Of a DNA stretch of 64,000 bases, positions 24,813 through 35,924 are shown piece by piece. Location: positions 3,162,001-3,226,000 of the forward strand of contig NC_089442.1 in assembly GCF_026210795.1 (NCBI RefSeq). Reading direction: 5' to 3'. The notes beneath the pieces were generated by a model. The model had not been told where the DNA came from. It saw only the letters and a program-made list of their open reading frames with translations, and did not search any database. Origin of the DNA: Rhizophagus irregularis (Eukaryota > Glomeromycota > Glomeromycetes > Glomerales > Glomeraceae). Position numbers and translations under genes: made by a program. Each line of letters begins with the position of its first letter. Positions within the stretch are counted from its first letter, which is position 1.

Positions 24813-25469
24813 TAGAATCATACGAGGAAATAATATAGAAAATATTATATACTAAACGAAATTCTCTTAATGCGTCTAGTTTTTTTTTAAAAAAAAATTA
24901 GGATCTTTGTTAAAATAGAAACCAAGTAATAATAAGTATGTAAGAAAAAGTATAGTAAAAACTCGAAGTCACTTACAACATACTATTATCTTTAAATTAG
25001 ACAATATTTTGTGCTACTCTCCTTCGGTTATACAAATTATTTCTTTTAGCAAATCGACAATTTTTTGGTTGCGTAGTTTACACGATCAGATCTATATATG
25101 GAAGATTGTTGAAACGTACTCGCAACGCATAGAATCATTATTATCTATAACTGATCTCGTATTTTTTCCTGCGTAGAATTTCGTCAACACAGAGTTAGAA
25201 TTTGAAGAATTTTCATCAATTGAGTGAACGAATTTAACGAAAACGCGTGAATCTGATATTTGTAACGAAAAACAGAAATGAGCGAACTTACTTACCTAAT
25301 ACGAATTGTTACAATTGTTTATAATATCGAGTTTTCTAACACCTATCAAACTGAGGAAAAAGGAACTTGACCTGACGTGAGAATTTCAGAGGGCAAGTTT
25401 GTTGACCCAAAACTATAAAGCTTCTTCAAGAGAATTATTCAGCAAATATGCATTTAACATCTATAATAT

Positions 25470-25738
25470 TCAAACTACTTTTTGCTCGTCTTGACTCTTG
25501 AGTTTGTAAAATTGGGACAAGTGTCCGTTATATTTTGCTTGCGTGAACGACGTTCCAGTTGCAGTGACGAAAGTAGAGGTTGATGCGAGAATATCTGTTT
25601 CTGACATAGCGCTTTTAGTTGGTTCAGATAAGAAATAGTGAAGAGAGAGAATTTTTGCGAAATTGTACAAGATTCGGTTGCACAAGCCTGTTGTGTGATC
25701 CGCTACATCAGTTGCTACATCACGTAATATACACATGA
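25470..25738 (-). pseudogene. Possible coding relic, unknown
   Basis: About 88 codons are open on minus, with a balanced composition (DVADHTTGLCNRILYNFA, SETDILASTSTFVTATGTSF). No signal peptide or domain is recognised and there is no clear promoter or intron. It may be a fragment of a dead gene. Confidence 0.2.
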
Positions 25739-26420
25739 CTTTTAGACGTCAAAAGAAATTACGTAAAAAACATTCTTTTTTCGAATTTTTCTTGTGCAAT
25801 TGTTTATATTTGACGCTTCTAGCGCAATTATTTTATTTGATTAACGATGTCAATTTCACTCTGAGACTCGTATTCTTTTTTAATTTTATCAATCCTTACA
25901 TTCACTTATTCAAACTGTAAAACCGAGAAGAATGATGTTATCGTCAAAAATTGCATCCAAACTCAAATATGTTTGATGCTGTAATTGCTGTATGGTATTT
26001 TATCATGTGATCATGTGATCATGAATCCAAAGATCTAATCAGTATTAATTTAGATTTTAAAATTTATTCAATTAATTATTTAATATTTGATTTTTGGAAA
26101 TTCTTTTGCTTTAGAGTAACAATTGCTAACTAATTACAGTATATTACTTTATAATATAATAAATAATGACTGGTTTTGTATTGAAATCAATGAAGTATAT
26201 TTCCAAAGTACCATTGATTTATTGTGTTTAATTTAATCGTGGAACATGCGTTTATATAATGTAAGTATAGTACGTTAAAGGTCCAGACCATTTGAAAAAC
26301 GAATGAATTCTAAATAATTTTTGTTGTACTATAAATAAATTACATATTTATCCGAATCATTTGGGAATGAATCAAACAAAATATTTGCTTTGATTATCAA
26401 TCCATCACTTTATCATCTAA

Positions 26421-26610
26421 CACCAATACTTTATTTGAAAGATTATCGGTAAATGATTTTAAATGACTGTAAAATATTGGAATAATTCGCTCAATATTTC
26501 CTTAGATAGTTGTTACTGAATTTTGATCAATGATCAGGCTTACAATATATAAATTGTTAAGCGTTATTATTCTGAAACTCATTCCACTTAAAAGGAGGTT
26601 GTTTTGAGGG
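26421..26610. repeat. Dispersed repeat, copy 1 (partner at 44.02 kb)
   Basis: The segment from ACACCAATACTTTATTTGA through TCGGTAAATGATTTTAAATG and AACTCATTCCACTTAAAAGG aligns in the same order with 44018-44190. Both end in GGAGGTTGTT..GAGG. Further upstream, TAGTACGTTAAAGGTCCA (about 26268) recurs at about 60180. No coding assignment is possible. Confidence 0.55.
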
Positions 26611-26978
26611 GCCGTACCATATCGCCATCATTTTTGGTTCGAAAATATAGTAGGTTGACGAATTGATGATAATCGAAGTAATAAAAGTTCAGAAAACGTT
26701 TTGGGTTGACTCACTTCCAAATGGTACAGATATATATGTACTTTGTTTATAGTACAAGTGACGCCATCAAAATTTTTGTTTTTATGCCAAGCATGCCAAG
26801 AAAAATTATTAGGTATTACAGTGTTAGACTTTTTGTCCAAAAACACAAAATTTGAATGAATTTCTTTTTTTGGCTGTCACAACTCACAAATTCTTTATCT
26901 TTATCTTTTCTTTCTTTCCAGAAAGTTTCTTGGAAAAAAATGATTTTGATGATCGGTTTAATCTCCAGATCATCATCC

Positions 26979-26988
26979 TTTATATATA
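26979..26988 (+). promoter_or_regulatory. TATA box of the 27.04 kb secreted-protein gene
   Basis: TTTATATATA lies about 55-60 bp before the ATG at 27042, the expected place for a short-leader fungal gene. Confidence 0.5.
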
Positions 26989-27041
26989 GTCCTTAGGTTC
27001 CATGGCCATTTTCAATCTAATCCCTTTTTACTATAATTCCA

Positions 27042-27212
27042 ATGGATTTTCGATTTATTTTATTCATCCTCTTAGTAGTTCTTGTTTCGTTTGTTTCTTC
27101 TGCTCCATCTTGTAATACTTGCACTTATGGTTGTCCAGGCGGTTGCCCAGGCGGTACTTCTTGCCAGTTTTCTAATACTGGCTATTCGCCGACTGCGTGC
27201 GTGTGTGCTTAA
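27042..27212 (+). CDS. Small secreted cysteine- and glycine-rich protein (56 aa)
   Basis: A single exon of 56 codons. Residues 1-20 (MDFRFILFILLVVLVSFVSS) form a clear signal peptide with probable cleavage before or after APS. The mature part is about 35 residues and contains six cysteines, arranged C-x2-C-x3-C-x3-C-x5-C-x12-C-x-C in outline (SCNTCTYGCPGGCPGGTSC, then ACVCA). It also has a doubled C-P-G-G unit. There is no known domain. Small secreted cysteine-rich proteins are a typical class of candidate effectors or defence peptides in symbiotic fungi, but nothing here proves a function. The TATA box just upstream and the clean start support a real gene. Unlike the other secreted genes in this window it has no intron. 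Confidence 0.7.
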   Translation: MDFRFILFILLVVLVSFVSSAPSCNTCTYGCPGGCPGGTSCQFSNTGYSPTACVCA

Positions 27213-28500
27213 GCTCTATTTTCGGTCTGTATATTTTTACATTTCAACCTTTTCTTTATCACTTCAATATTAAACCTAATGGTTTTATAAATGTCGCTTA
27301 TTGCGTTAGGTCTTCTTTTGACTTCTGTTTTGAAGGTTCCGTTTTTCTTATATCGGTAAATTATTCAATGATAGGACTTGCAGTTGCTGTAAACTGTATA
27401 TTAATCCTATTTTAATCACGTGTAGTAAAAAACTTACGGTTGTTTAAAAGTTTTCAACCAGTCATCTTATAACAAAATTACAAAAAAAATCGAGAATTTT
27501 TTCTCAAAATTGTTTCTGTAGCCAATTTTTATTTATTTGTATTTTAAATTAATATTTCTGAAATTTAAAACGTAATTCGTTAGTGAAATATTAATAATAA
27601 TTTGTAAATGAAAAAGTATCAATTAATATCTTGAAATAAAATTAATTGTTCCTAATCTTAGTTTGATAATTGCTGTATCTCTAATCAATGTAACTTAATT
27701 TTATCCACGAATTAACAATTATAAATAATTTTATGAAGTTAGTTTACTCATAACCCAACCTTAATTTTCGAATTGTTTATTGGTATCTAATAAATTTTCA
27801 ATTACGACAATTACGATATCTGATATTAAATAATTCGATTAATTCGTGCTACTACCACCTTTGTCGCGCAGTTTTTAAGATGAATTTTTATACCTTAGAT
27901 GGCATGCAATATCGGAAGCATATATGGGATAGATTACGTGTACATTTTTTGCATAAGTTAGATCGGTCCAATGTTGTTTGTAATTAGGTTAGCTCGTTGC
28001 GAATTTATGGAATCGATTTGATTCTTGCAAGTTTATACTTGTTTCACCCAGATATTTTCATATTATATTATTTCCATTTGATCATTTGATTAAATAATTA
28101 GTTTATTAAATCGATAATTGGTAAATGGTAAGAAATTAAGAGAGTTTTAAAAGTTTATCTCAGGACGACTAATTCATATATAATACATTTAACTCCCAAA
28201 TTATTACGACAATATTCGATTCGGTGCGGCTTAGGACAAAAAATCGAACCGGCTGCGGTTAACGTTTTAAAAAATCTATTGTATTCTAGAAGATTTGGAA
28301 CAAAGATACAATTTGTCAATCCTAATATTAGGTATCTTTTACTGTACTACAAAGATATGGCGTCAAAAGTTTAATAAAAATTAACCAAAAAAAGCAAAGT
28401 ACATAAATATTTGTTTTTTTATCAATATACTCAATATAAATTAGAATTTTTCTAAACAATGGTATAGCAAATAAATTTAGGATATAGAACACTAATATCA
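27213..28500. other. Intergenic
   Basis: AT-rich sequence without a supported gene. Short open frames just after 27212 are in the 3' region of the secreted-protein gene and lack coding features. Confidence 0.5.
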
Positions 28501-28755
28501 TTACATAAGCTGAAGATAATAAGAAAGAGCTTGAGCATTAGAGTAAGCAGGAGGAGGATATGAGGTAGAAGGGGGATAATTATTATTGTTATTATGGTTA
28601 TTAATTATTGTTGATTTCCGTCCTGAATTATGATCTTTAAAAAATAGAACTATTCCCATTACTACTACTGATGTCGTCGTTGCTGTACTTGTCGAGGAAC
28701 CTGAATTTTTATTTGGATGAAATAGACTAAATAAGAAAATTTGGAGAACATACAT
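28501..28755 (-). CDS. Possible small membrane protein with PPAY tail
   Basis: 84 codons. After an N-terminal hydrophobic stretch (MYVLQIFLFSLF) come a Ser/Thr-rich linker, a second hydrophobic segment (SVVVMGIVLFF), a basic stop-transfer-like patch, an asparagine run and a proline-rich tail YPPSTSYPPPAYSNAQ. PPxY motifs commonly bind WW domains of ubiquitin ligases. A possible acceptor (TTATTTAG) near 28715 suggests that the true N-terminus may lie in an upstream exon I could not place in phase. The family is unknown. Confidence 0.4.
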   Translation of the reverse strand: MYVLQIFLFSLFHPNKNSGSSTSTATTTSVVVMGIVLFFKDHNSGRKSTIINNHNNNNNYPPSTSYPPPAYSNAQALSYYLQLM

Positions 28756-29959
28756 TTACTTTGATTAAACATATTAGGCATTGTAGATTATATAAAGTCG
28801 TTTAATGAGCGTAGAACTATTTAGACACCAATTTTTATCAAGCTAGCTTAAATATTTGTGGAGTTGTGAATTTTTTTGGTAGATTAAATAAAGTTGTTTA
28901 TTAGGTATGAAACGGAACTACTTAAATATAAATTTTATCAAGCTAGTTCAAATACTTGTGAAATTAATGAGTATTTTTTTTTAAGGACATTAATTTTTAA
29001 TTTTATTTATTTAGTTCTTTTTTTGTGTAAAAAATTAAAATAAAACAATATTATTAATATTGTATACAAGCTCAAATTTTATTTATCATTTTATGAAAGT
29101 CTTATTTTTCGTATTTTTCAAATTTTTCAAGATTTTTGAGCCAATCATATTTGAGAAAAGAGCTGCTCTAATTTGTACAAAAGTTAATAGTACTGTATTG
29201 TATAATTTTACCGTACAGTACAACTTATAGACTCACTTATTTAGAGAATCTACACTAAATTTGGCTGTTATTTTACAATACTGTATCATAGCAACTATTT
29301 ATTATTTAGTAAAACTCCTGATATTTTTATAATACAAGTTGAATGAATTCTAAACTCATCAAAAGACAATGAGAATATGCGGACTCACTTTATTTTGATG
29401 GTACGACTAGCACTAGAGCAATGTAATGTGAATGCTCAGCTCTCAATTCAGCCAATAATTCTACAATTAACTTTTTATTTTTTTTTTCAAATTACCGCAT
29501 GACTCTATTATAAGAAAGTAATTAGAAATATTACAGTACAGTACATGAGCAGCAAAATATTAACGTTATGTGATATTAATCATCTCACGTGTGGAGGATT
29601 AGTTATAAGTCGAATTCTTTAATTTATACGAAGATACTATTCTCGCGCAACCCTTGTAGGTTAAGTATAATACAAGGGAAATTAATATCAAACATATTAA
29701 GTAAAGTGATAACGGACTTTGAATTTGAATGATTTAACATAATCGATTTTTTACGTCGCTTAAAAAAAAAAATAGACCATCCGGCTTCTTCCTCTTTTAC
29801 TTGTACAAAAAATATAATAAAGGACAGGAAATATCACATAAAGTATAAAAAAAAGTTCGCAAATAAAGCTTATAATCAATTGATAGCTGTTGTTATTTCA
29901 TTACATTATTCATATATTATTCATATAAAATTGATAGAAATGTAGATAAAAACAGCAAG
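28756..29959. other. Intergenic
   Basis: No gene seen. Two similar segments (about 28785-28870 and 28880-28965: TTTAATGAGCGTAGAACTAT versus TTTATTAGGTATGAAACGGA, each followed by a TTTTATCAAGCTAG string) look like a local imperfect duplication. Confidence 0.4.
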
Positions 29960-30205
29960 TTAATTCTCAGTTTCCTGTTTTTCGATTTTCCCAATTTCCG
30001 GCCTGAAAGTATTCTTTAATGGAGCTTAAGTCATCAGAGATCGCGTCTAGTTTTTCTAGTATCTAGACATGAGATATTTAAATCAGTAATCTTTTTTCAC
30101 TTACCATCGACTGGTCTGATCAAAGCAGTAATTGAAGTATGAAACATTCCCCAAAAAGAGAAACGCAAAAGCTCCAACACCCGCGTATGTGACGATATTT
30201 TTCAT
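29960..30205 (-). CDS. Candidate 47-residue single-helix membrane protein
   Basis: Exon 30105-30205 opens MKNIVTYAGVGAFAFLFLGN, a positively charged start followed by a hydrophobic helix, then VSYFNYCFDQTSR. A GTAAGT donor at 30104 and the acceptor TACTTTCAG (30003-30008) define a 102-nt intron, close to the intron sizes of the other genes here. Exon 29960-30002 adds WPEIGKIEKQETEN and a TAA, total 47 residues. Size and design suit a small organelle or ER membrane subunit, but no family is recognised. Without splicing the frame would stop after a tryptophan at residue 34. Confidence 0.38.
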
Positions 30206-31196
30206 TTTATCATCTTTATTTGCTATTTAGTATAATTTACTTATTTTTATATTCCTTAATAAAATTTATTAACACCAACAACCAATAATACCTTCACGAG
30301 TTACATTAGTAGAATATCTTTTAATGGGTGACAAATTTCTTCCAACAATATGTCTGAACATTGTTATATCAAATTTGTTTTTTAGTAAAAGTATCTTTTT
30401 ATTTTTTTTTTTTGGTATTTTTTTAAGATACGAAGAATGAAAAAGTTTTAAAGAAAAAGTCTATAATTTGAGGCTATCATATATACACGAAATAGTGATT
30501 CGATCCTATTCTACATGTACCAATTGTACTATCACGTGATATCATACATTGAATCACGTGATACAAATGTCAGATTCACTTTTTGACTGCGAGTGATGTC
30601 ATAAATTTCTGGCGATTACCACATTCATTTATTTTATCGTAAATCTGAATATCTGATGAGTAAAAATTTATTACTCGCCATATTTGTATATTCATCATCT
30701 TGACGTAGAGTATAATGTAAGAATAGAGAAAATAATTGACGTGGAGGAAGAAGTGATGACAGTACTTAAAAATAGTTTATTAGAAAAACGAAAAATTGTT
30801 TAACAAAAGGGAAAAAGTTTTTGTAATAATGGATATTTTGAAGCTTAATAGTAAAGTTAAGGACAAAGGGAATATCGAATCTAGTTATTTGATTAATTGG
30901 GTGATACGACAAGATGTTTATAATGCGCCTGATAAAATAAGAATTAGCGTAAAGTTCCAGCAACGCCAATGAGGCAAGAATAATTTTAAGAGGTCTGATA
31001 ATGGCGTTGCTATTAATTGATAGTAACAATGAGATCTATTTGGGTATAAATGAAAAAGCAGGAAGAGTTATAGAAAATTTTTTATAAAATGCAAATAATC
31101 GAAGGAGAATAGACGATTGATTATTACGTTGAAACAATTGTATAGGTGTATGTGATGCTAATGGTTTTGGTACGAAATCTCGAAAATCATTTGAGT

Positions 31197-31406
31197 GACT
31201 GACACAAGACCGACAACAAAATCTCGACAATCCAATATCTTGACAAGTCAAAATCCTGACAAAATTATAACACATTTAAACTAAATATTACATATTGTAA
31301 CAAATTATTTTATTAGAAACACACATCACAAAATTGTCGATATAATGGCTTGTTGGGATTTGAGATTTTGGATTGTCGAGATTTTGTTGTCGATCTTGTG
31401 TTAGTC
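31197..31406. repeat. Inverted-repeat element, arms of 39 bp
   Basis: Left arm 31197-31235 (GACTGACACAAGACCGACAA and on) and right arm 31368-31406 (ending TTGTGTTAGTC) are inverted copies with about two mismatches. The 132-bp loop is AT-rich. It is probably a MITE. The open frames overlapping it (30766-31275 minus, 31350-31622 plus) are by-products. Confidence 0.6.
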
Positions 31407-32169
31407 GTGCAAGTGACTGTCGTGATTTTTTTGATCGGATACCGAATTTACTATATGTTTACTGCAATTTGCTACATATTTATTATAAAATTAATACAAA
31501 TTTTCTATAAATTGATTACACGTTTAATGTTACAATTTCTATATTATGACACACATTTTTCTATATTAAATGCATACAACTGCGTTAGAATTAACATAGA
31601 GTGGCCGTACGCCTACTATTAAGTGGCAGCAGCATGGCTACTACATAGCCGCGATTTCATAGGTTTCAGCAAAGTATTTTATAGATATGAATAAAAGTAA
31701 CAACTGAAATATCTGAAAGAGAAGAGAAAGCTCAGAAAGTGGAGAGAGAATAAATGTAACGCGCTAAAAAATAAAATAAAATAAAAATCCGAAATTAAGT
31801 CCCATCACAGATCACGTGATAGTGATTTTTTATGGTGATGCTGGGGAAGATGAAGTCACAATATATTGCGAACATGCTTTTGAATTTCAAAAATTATTGT
31901 TTTATTTCAAAGTTTTTCTGTTATCGAATGTTCGAATGTTTAATTCATTGTAAAAATCAAAACATTTTGAATGATACTTAAGAAAAAATAATTAGACTAA
32001 TAATAATAATATAATTATGACTGAATACAATTAATAGAAATAATATTCAACCAATTATAATATAATTAATAGAAATAATATAAATATGATAAATAAGAAT
32101 AGAAATTAGAGGAATAGATATAATGGATTCACGTCTTTCATATCGTTGGGATAATAACTTAATAAACAA

Positions 32170-32579
32170 TTAACAGTCAAAACTCCAATTACCAATAGTG
32201 CCATAAAAAAAACACGAATGATCGCCATCGAAAGGACCTCGGACTTTTTCTAGCTGCAAACTAGCTTCAACTTTCGCAACAATATAGTACTGTTGATTGC
32301 CAAATTCAATGACCTTATCTGCGCCATCACAAGTATGGTAGTGTCTTTTTCCATCACCAGCTATGCGATTATGATTTGCATCTTCTACCCAAAATCTGCA
32401 CAAAACGCCCAAAGTCTGTTTTATTGTGGCCTTATATGCTATAAATAAAACAAAAAAGTAGAATTATTAGAAAAGAGAATGGAGAAAATACTGAATATGA
32501 TAAGAACTATACCTTGGCTTTCAAGAACAGATAAACACATGAAAAAGATGGTAAGAAGGTAAAAGCTTTGAAGTTTCAT
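32170..32579 (-). CDS. Small secreted protein with four cysteines (111 aa), intron after signal peptide
   Basis: Exon 1 (32513-32579, 67 nt) encodes MKLQSFYLLTIFFMCLSVLE plus SQ, a clear signal peptide. A 74-nt intron follows in phase 1. Exon 2 (32170-32438) starts with the rest of an alanine codon and gives YKATIKQTLGVLCRFWVEDA and a mature chain of about 88 residues with cysteines in VLCRF, YHTCDG, DHSCFF and the final DC. It has alternating strands, for example QQYYIVAKVEASLQLEKV, suggesting a compact disulfide-stabilised beta domain. No known family was recognised. Exon 1 length, intron phase and the split alanine are identical to those of the two peptides at 48.8 and 50.6 kb. It is a candidate secreted effector. 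Confidence 0.75.
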
Positions 32580-33325
32580 ATTGGTTTTAGATTTATGATG
32601 TTACGGTTTGTTATGAAAAGAAAAAAAAAAATTTTGGTGGGAATGGCAAGATTATATATAATTAAAGAATCAAGGGGAGATTATCCGAATTTTTTTTTAA
32701 ACCCCATAAAGGCCATAAGTAAATTACTAATATATAATGAAAATTACAATTCTTTCTTACTGTATCTTCTTTTTTAAAAAAATAATCTAAAGAGATGCGA
32801 AATCTCATTTATTAGAAATTTATAAGGTAATAAATCCCACAAACCGTATTGTAATTTATTAGTATAATAGATAAGATGGTAGCCTATAATGGTTACAGTA
32901 CATTTGTTGTAATTATTACGGCAGAAAAAAAAAGGAAAAATGATAAATTATCTATGGCAAATTAAAATCCTGAAAGTTCGAAATCATGAAACTTCATTAT
33001 CACTACTTCGATACTCATTATCCAGACAATCATGTTAAAAAAAAAATATATTTATAAACTAGTGTAACCTGTTGTATTGCAACAGGATAAATCAACATTG
33101 ATGAAATTTCTGGTATATATTTAAGAAATCAATTATTACAATGTTTATTTATAATTGAATTATAATATGAGTAAAAAAATAAAATTTATTAATTTACCAA
33201 TTAAATAAGATAAATTATTTTAATTAATTATTATAAGTATTATTTATACTAATTATTTAAAAAAAAATTTTCTATTTAATTATAAATTTTAATTTAAATC
33301 AAATTTTTAAAGTTAGGGGTAGAGT

Positions 33326-33683
33326 AAGGGCAGTGACATTTATTACGCAATATTTTAGGGGGTGGGTATTTGAATCTACAAACACGTTTTTTTTTCATTT
33401 AATAAAAAAGATTTTTTTTTTTGTTTCTTTTAGGTTATCGAACTTGGAAGAACTTTGTTGTCTAATTGTATTAAAGAAATGTACTAACGTTTCTTTTTTT
33501 CATTTTTTTGGGTTACCGGACTCCTAGGAAATTGGAAGAAAGGTCATATAACATATAGATGTAACGTAAGATTTATAATAAATGGATATTACGAAATAAA
33601 TGCAACGTTACTTCGCGTGTCGCATAAATATCATGATTTGCAGTCGTGAAAATCAATTACGTAATAAATGTCACTGGCCCTAA
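33326..33683. mobile_element. TIR element with AGGGCAGTGACATTTATTAC ends
   Basis: TAAGGGCAGTGACATTTATT on the left and AATAAATGTCACTGGCCCTAA on the right are inverted copies. Inward of the left end is GCAATATTTTAGGGGG, shared with the element at 9.27 kb, so the two are one family. The right part is interrupted by a TTCGCGTGTC palindrome. A second right-type end (TATTATCACTGCCCTAA) lies at 33747-33763, implying a further inserted or duplicated end. Confidence 0.5.
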
Positions 33684-33839
33684 CAATATATTTCGCGTGT
33701 CGTGAAAATCATTGATATTCATGACCCCCGAAATAACTATTGCGGATATTATCACTGCCCTAACGTTATTTCGCGTGTCTCATAAATATCATGATTTTCA
33801 CGGCGCAGTCGTGAAAATCATTGATATTCATGAAATAAC
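33607..33839. repeat. Cluster of three TTCGCGTGTC palindromic units
   Basis: The best copy, 33765-33839, is a 75-bp near-perfect palindrome: GTTATTTCG on the left and GAAATAAC on the right, with ATAAATATCATGATTTTCAC pairing to GTGAAAATCATTGATATTCA. Partial copies lie at 33607-33665 and 33689-33737. All carry TTCGCGTGTC and GTGAAAATCA. Confidence 0.6.
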
Positions 33840-33929
33840 TATTAAACTATTATGAATTTAATTAATTTTTTTGGACATTCCCTATAGTGATTTTCATTAG
33901 GGAGAATTATCTACCCTTAAAAAATGTAT

Positions 33930-34670
33930 TTATTCCAACTAAAAATCAATACCAACCATATTTGTTTCAAATAAAAAAATACATATATATTTATTTATTT
34001 TGATTATATTGCCTATCCACTATCCAGAAAGAATTAAAGAAAATCAGAAAAGGGGGGTTTTCCTGAAGTTAAATTCCCGATTGGCCATTTCCCGAACTGG
34101 ATCATTTCCTGAAACTCCCAAAGATGAAATAAATAATAATATACCTATAACCTATACATATATAAGTTAATAAAAATAAAAAGAATATTAATAAATTATA
34201 AAGGGAAAAAACAATTCAGTTTTAAAAAAAAAACCAGGCGGTTAAAAATTCAGTTTCAGCTTTAAGAAAAAATTATTTAAATATCAGTTTTAAAAAACCG
34301 AATAAAATATTACCATTGAAAAAAAAATTCGGTCTAAAAAAAAAGCTTCGGTCCAAAAAGAAACCAAAAAAAATAAATATAAAAAAAAATCAGTTAAAAA
34401 AGGAGACCAGAAAAGAGACTGAAAAAAACAACGGTAATATTATTAAAAAAAAATTTTGCCTAAAAAAAGACAAAAAAAGCTTTCTTTTTAAAATCATTGC
34501 GGATACAATCTTCCTTTTCCTTTCGTTTTCCCCTTTCCCTTCCCTTTCCTTTCATTTCCCCCTTCCCTTTTGTTTTTCCCTTTCCCCCCTGGTCGATGTT
34601 GCTGCACTTCAACGTGGTGATCAGGTAACAACAAGTTTTTTAAAAAGACTTGGCCAAGTCAGCAATAAAT
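33930..34670. repeat. Purine-rich dispersed repeat, copy 1 (partner at 59.85 kb)
   Basis: It begins with AACTAAAAATCAATACCAAC and ATTGCCTATCCAC, then a region of runs such as AAAAAAATTCGGTCTAAAAA with repeating GGTCTAAAAAAA / GACCAGAAAAGAGACTG units. The order is the same at 59850-60670. A pyrimidine block (TTTCCCTTTCC type) follows at 34500-34590. It is non-coding. Confidence 0.5.
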
Positions 34671-35300
34671 AGTTCACTTTACTAATTTATTAAATTGATT
34701 TCATATAAATATAGCTAAATAAATAATTTGATATATCAATTATGATTCCAATTTTTAAATTATGAAAAATAATTACTAAATTTCATTAAAAAAAAAATTT
34801 ATAACATTAAAAAATACTTAGTACTTATTTTAGAAGACGAAATTAAGTTTATTTGTTTATGTCTGTTATTATATTACTTATTTACTTATCTCAATATTTC
34901 CTGAAATAATTTTTGGAAAATTTATTAAAAAATACTTACGTATCAACTTTTATTGAAGTATAGCTTTAAATTTTAAATTGATCGTTAGTTAACTTTTTAT
35001 GATTTATCTTACATTTCAAGTTTTTGATAAAGAATATTTGAAATGGAAAAATAAATTACATATTCTAAAATTATATTTTATTGGAAAACAATAAATCAGA
35101 TTTTGAAATGAATTCAAATAATAAATTTCTTGTAGAGGAATTTTTAGACGAATTCAGTTTAAAGTTTACTGCAGCGAAACAATCAAGTTTTTGGTCTCTT
35201 TTTGATAAATAAATTTTGATATATACAGTAAATTCCATTATTTTTGGTCATAACTTGTTAATTATTTAAAATCAAATTGATTGCATAATTATTTAAACAC

Positions 35301-35591
35301 CTAGATACGTTCTCTATAACTAAACAATCTACGGCACATCAATGATGATTTCATCTGCACGATGACCTGTGCGAAACCCTGCTTAAAGTCATCTTTTTTG
35401 ACCTCGACTAATCCAGTTATCCTTCCGGTTGAATGACAATAGTCTATCTCCAAAACGAGGTTTCTTTGCCCGTTATGATCTTTGACGAGTTTTCTGGTAT
35501 GATTTTGAAATTTTTCTCGTACAATGACACACCGCTGGCTAGTAACAAAATAACAGTACGAATAGATAGATTTTGTTGCCTCATATGCCAT
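35301..35591 (-). pseudogene. Fragment with a PD-(D/E)XK-nuclease-like motif
   Basis: The 96-codon frame includes RNLVLEIDYCHSTGRITGLV followed by EVKKDDFKQGFAQVIVQMKS. The E-V-K-K-D-D-F string with a following helix (G-x-A-Q-x-x-V-Q-M) resembles the E-x-K part of PD-(D/E)XK-like domains found in Crinkler-type and related multi-copy proteins of arbuscular mycorrhizal fungi. Only this short part remains, with no partner exons, so it is taken as a relic. The family link comes from memory of such motifs. Confidence 0.4.
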
Positions 35592-35870
35592 GTCAATGGA
35601 CGGTCTTCTTACGAAGGTTCAGTTCGGCCATTAGATTAAGGATGGTCATCAGTCCTAAAAGACCGTGGTCCTACGGTCTACACCTTAAAAAGACAGACTG
35701 GTTCTTCTTGGTGTAGGAAAGGACCACAGTCTTTTTAAGACCGAACGGTCTTTTTTCTTTTTTGCAAATAAAAAAATTTTTTTAGCTTTAAATTTAATAT
35801 AAAAATCATTTATTATATGAAGACCGGTATGCGGACTGGTCAGTCCTTGGGACCGGTCCTACTGTGCCAC
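35590..35870. repeat. Cluster of ACCGGT / GGACC palindromes
   Basis: Repeated short inverted units occur: AAGACCGTGGTCCTACGGTCT (35659), AAGACCGAACGGTCTT (35736), AGACCGGTATGCGGACTGGT and GGGACCGGTCC (35821-35862). The density of GACCG and CGGTC is striking against the AT-rich background. It could be a decayed TIR element. Confidence 0.4.
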
Positions 35871-35924
35871 ACAAATGCAAGACCATATATATAAAGGATC
35901 TTTATTATATAATATTTTAAATAA

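Larger units (their letters stand above)
22331..26267. other. Interval with weak coding relics
   Basis: Base composition is slightly less AT-rich than the 8-15 kb desert, and broken coding-like stretches appear on the minus strand (for example 22960-23199, and the two entries below). None can be named. No RNA gene or intact TIR element was recognised. Confidence 0.35.
32580..35300. other. Repeat-filled intergenic interval
   Basis: Contains a hairpin (CCTGTTGTATTGCAACAGG at 33068-33087), a TIR element and nested palindromes (33.33-33.84 kb), and a purine-rich dispersed repeat (33.93-34.67 kb). The lysine-rich frame at 34316-34672 is translated from the purine repeat and is not accepted as a gene. 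Confidence 0.5.

Noticed and set aside
30766-31275. Two consecutive minus-strand frames that might form a gene
   Set aside because: They overlap the arms of an inverted-repeat element and show no domain, signal peptide or good splice signal.
34316-34672. Lysine-rich open frame of 118 codons
   Set aside because: It is translated from a purine-rich repeat with a dispersed partner; no start context or domain.
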